A stretch of DNA of 41,362 bases from positions 1 to 41,362 of IMG/VR virus record IMGVR_UViG_3300027852_000080; one strand, written 5' to 3'. A program made the translations under genes and the position numbers. Each line of letters begins with the position of its first letter. The stretch's first letter is position 1. Below, in pieces: positions 39,513-41,362 of the stretch. The stretch comes from a virus. Under the pieces are notes generated by a model, which was not told the DNA's origin, ran no database searches, and saw only the letters and a list, made by a program, of their open reading frames with translations.

Positions 39513-40908
39513 CGGCCCCGCCATACCGCCTCACGCAATCCAGAAGCTCTTGTTCACTCTCAGCTTTGTGGTCTAGCATATCCACCACTAAGGTGTCCAC
39601 GGTATCTTTTGCCAGTATTCGGTGGATAACCACATCGTTTTGCTGGCCCCTACGAGGCAACCTGGCGTTCATCTGGTTGTATAGCTCCAAATCTGGCGTA
39701 ACACCAAACCAAACGATATGATGCCCCCCGTGCTGAAAGTTCAGCCCGTGCCCTATGGAAGCGGGGTGCCCTGCGAGGATCTTTATCTTACCCAAATCCC
39801 AACGCCCCTGCATCGCCACCATGTCTGCGTCAGACAACTTCCCGCTGAGGTGTTCCACTGCGGAGCCATACCGGTCGATAATTCGTTCTATGTCCGACTG
39901 GAAGGAGTAGGCTAGTAGTAAAGGTGCGTCACCCGTTCCATAAACAATCTCATCCAGAGCTTCCAGTTTCTCTTTATGCACTTCTTCCCACTCAGGGGAT
40001 TCTGGAGCTAGGTACATCGCCCCGTTTGCGAACTGTAAAGTCTTGCCGAACAAGACCCCTTTACTCAAAACCTCTAACACATGCCCTGAAGCCAACTCAT
40101 GCAGCATGTCTTTCTCCATGTCCGCGTACTCCTTCATTAACTTAGTGGACAATTGGACCGTCACATCGTTAAATTGTGTGGGGAATTTATCCGCCTCCAA
40201 AACACTGGTTATGTCAGACAACGCGTGGAAAATCTGTGTTTTGCCCACGGGTGTCGGATCATACTTTTCAAATTGTGTGTTCATGCGAGGAGCAAAGTAC
40301 GTCTGGTGATATACCCCTTTGTCCGTGCCCAATCGCGCCCCTCCGTCGATTAAAAGCATCTGGGAAAAAAGACCATCCAGCCCGTTAGGAGCGGGAGTCC
40401 CGGTCATCCCCATACGACGTTCGATGTAGGGGATTAAAGGCAGCATAGCGGAAACCCTCTTACTGGAGTAGTTTCGCAGTTTTGACATCTCGTCGAAAGC
40501 CACCATGTTGAAGGGCAGATAGTGCCCCTGGTTGAGGTACTTACTGATAAGGGTGTCGGCGATCCAGGCCATGTTTTCAAAATTAGTGATGTAAATATCT
40601 GCGCGGACCATCAATGCCCGTTCACGTTGCGCGGGAGTTCCTCGAACAATGGAAATCCTGAGATGTTTCAGGTGCTCCCATTTTTGGGCCTCTTGGAGAT
40701 ACACCAAAAGCACCACTCGAACAGGGGCGAAAATTAAAGCCCCGTAGACGTGCGCTGAAAATATCTGGTCTCGGATGGCCGTCAGTAAAGTCACCGTTTT
40801 GCCTTTACCCATGGGCCACCAAAGGTTCGAGTGCGCGTGGGTTTTTAGGTGCTGTACGCCGGTTTCTTGCTCCAGGGTCATCTCCGAGCGGGGCAGTGTG
40901 TTAGTCAT
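39505..40908 (-). CDS. SNF2-family helicase or translocase
   Basis: This 467-residue protein has the SNF2/DEAD helicase motifs in order: Walker A WPMGKGKT (residues 31-38), DEMS in VAFDEMSKLRN (139-142, in place of DEAH), MTGTPAPNG as motif III (168-176), and motif VI QMNARLPRRGQ (412-422) with two arginine finger candidates. Phage proteins of this type translocate on DNA and serve replication, recombination or packaging. It lies in a minus-strand operon with a nuclease. The start overlaps the end of the upstream gene by eight bases. The 467-residue length is short but complete. Confidence 0.9.
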   Translation of the reverse strand: MTNTLPRSEMTLEQETGVQHLKTHAHSNLWWPMGKGKTVTLLTAIRDQIFSAHVYGALIFAPVRVVLLVYLQEAQKWEHLKHLRISIVRGTPAQRERALMVRADIYITNFENMAWIADTLISKYLNQGHYLPFNMVAFDEMSKLRNYSSKRVSAMLPLIPYIERRMGMTGTPAPNGLDGLFSQMLLIDGGARLGTDKGVYHQTYFAPRMNTQFEKYDPTPVGKTQIFHALSDITSVLEADKFPTQFNDVTVQLSTKLMKEYADMEKDMLHELASGHVLEVLSKGVLFGKTLQFANGAMYLAPESPEWEEVHKEKLEALDEIVYGTGDAPLLLAYSFQSDIERIIDRYGSAVEHLSGKLSDADMVAMQGRWDLGKIKILAGHPASIGHGLNFQHGGHHIVWFGVTPDLELYNQMNARLPRRGQQNDVVIHRILAKDTVDTLVVDMLDHKAESEQELLDCVRRYGGAAI

Positions 40909-41299
40909 AGATGGGTAAACTCCTTGGATGGGTTGGAGAGTGATTTCTCCCCCCTAAATAGTGGTAGAGGTGAATTTTGATGGCATCGGGAACACTGTCT
41001 ACCACGTACACAACCGCTCCGTGCCGCCGCATCTCCTCGTGTTTCAGTTTTTGACTGTCGGTCGCTTTCTTGCCCAGTCGCTTGTACTCGATGTAGTAGG
41101 TGAACCCCGACACAATATGCAGCCTGTCTGGGTACGCGCGTTGGCCTCCCGCCCCGCCGCCGAATTTGACGCATACGAAGCCCAGTGTTTTGCGAGCGTA
41201 GCTACTGCCCTTGGACTCCGTTACTTTTTCCAAGGGGGTCTGGTCTGCTTTGAGTTTAATCTTCCGAGCACCCGGTAATTTTGGAGGTTTAAAAGTCAT
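40901..41299 (-). CDS. VRR-NUC domain nuclease
   Basis: This 132-residue protein starts at ATG 41299 (a TTG just upstream is in frame but has no better context) with AGGA about eight bases upstream. It has the VRR-NUC fold motifs: Glu24 in TPLEKV, PDR with Asp58, the E-x-K pair Glu71 and Lys73 in YYIEYKRLG, and Gln83 in DSQK. Family members cut branched or replication-fork DNA and often sit beside SNF2 helicases in phages, as here. Its end overlaps the helicase start, so the two form an operon. The start overlaps a stop in the next upstream frame as TGATG. Confidence 0.85.
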   Translation of the reverse strand: MTFKPPKLPGARKIKLKADQTPLEKVTESKGSSYARKTLGFVCVKFGGGAGGQRAYPDRLHIVSGFTYYIEYKRLGKKATDSQKLKHEEMRRHGAVVYVVDSVPDAIKIHLYHYLGGRNHSPTHPRSLPIYD

Positions 41300-41362
41300 C
41301 AATCTTTCCTGTATCGTTTACCGGACCAACCGGCTGCTCGTAGAGGCAAACCCTTCGTCCAT
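41299..41362 (-). CDS. Partial C-terminus of an upstream minus-strand gene
   Basis: On the minus strand, a frame open from the right edge ends at TGA (41301-41299) and overlaps the VRR-NUC start as TGATG. It encodes the last 20 residues visible (basic, beginning WTKGLPLRAAG and ending in KRYRKD). Overlap of this kind supports a real coupled gene. The identity cannot be told from this piece; a replication or recombination gene is likely given its neighbours. Confidence 0.5.
   Translation of the reverse strand, partial: WTKGLPLRAAGWSGKRYRKD

Noticed and set aside
1-41362. tRNA genes, CRISPR arrays, insertion sequences
   Set aside because: No cloverleaf-like segment, no regularly spaced palindromic repeats and no transposase or terminal inverted repeats were noticed; the tandem repeats present are in frame inside coding genes.

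Overview
This window is the structural, lysis and DNA-ejection half of a tailed double-stranded DNA phage, free or integrated. From 277 to 39512 the genes run on the plus strand, tightly packed with ATGA/GTGA or few-base overlaps. From 39505 to the right edge they run on the minus strand. I see no tape-measure, sheath or tail-tube genes. There are P22-like head-to-tail adaptor and tail-stabilisation candidates plus very large internal virion proteins, so a short-tailed (podovirus-like) particle is the best reading. An o-spanin lipoprotein and periplasm-type signal sequences point to a Gram-negative host. The species cannot be named from sequence alone. No integrase, repressor, tRNA, rRNA, CRISPR or insertion sequence was found.

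Layout. (1) 1-276: non-coding left region with a short direct repeat and a possible promoter. (2) 277-3932: small unknown proteins, a likely small terminase, a free-standing protein resembling the C-terminal domain of B12-dependent ribonucleotide reductase (TSCPD type), and the large terminase. (3) 4019-9644: portal, a degenerate HAD-like protein, three small genes, a GroES-like co-chaperonin, a scaffold candidate and an unknown structural candidate. (4) 9680-11173: decoration candidate and major capsid protein, closed by a strong terminator. (5) 11307-19759: a new transcription unit with a Lys-rich repeat peptide, structural proteins, a 1008-residue fibre carrying an SGNH esterase, a 641-residue fibre-like protein, four very small membrane or secreted proteins, and two more fibre pieces. 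Rows sampled here are more AT-rich than the rest. (6) 19847-22253: lysis region with N-acetylmuramidase endolysin, holin candidate and spanin pair. (7) 22250-27266: head-to-tail adaptors, tail proteins and a gp10-like tail protein. (8) 27266-38058: a GNAT acetyltransferase, internal virion proteins and a 2370-residue giant with a pyrophosphatase-like domain and an HExxH peptidase, matching the 'polyvalent protein' theme. (9) 38071-39512: repeat-bearing tail fibre, Cys-rich protein and HNH-like protein. (10) 39505-41362 minus: SNF2-type helicase, VRR-NUC nuclease and the tail of another gene, probably the edge of the replication module.

Working together: terminase and portal package DNA into a shell made by the capsid, scaffold and decoration proteins, with the GroES-like protein possibly retuning the host chaperonin. 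The adaptor and gp10-like proteins close the head. Fibres bind and may deacetylate surface sugar. The internal proteins enter the cell with the DNA. Endolysin, holin and spanins end the cycle. The most unusual items are the giant ejected polyvalent protein, the free-standing TSCPD-like protein beside terminase, the phage GroES, the membrane-protein cassette inside the fibre locus, and an open out-of-frame segment between the two large fibre genes. All family assignments are by eye and from memory; no search was run.
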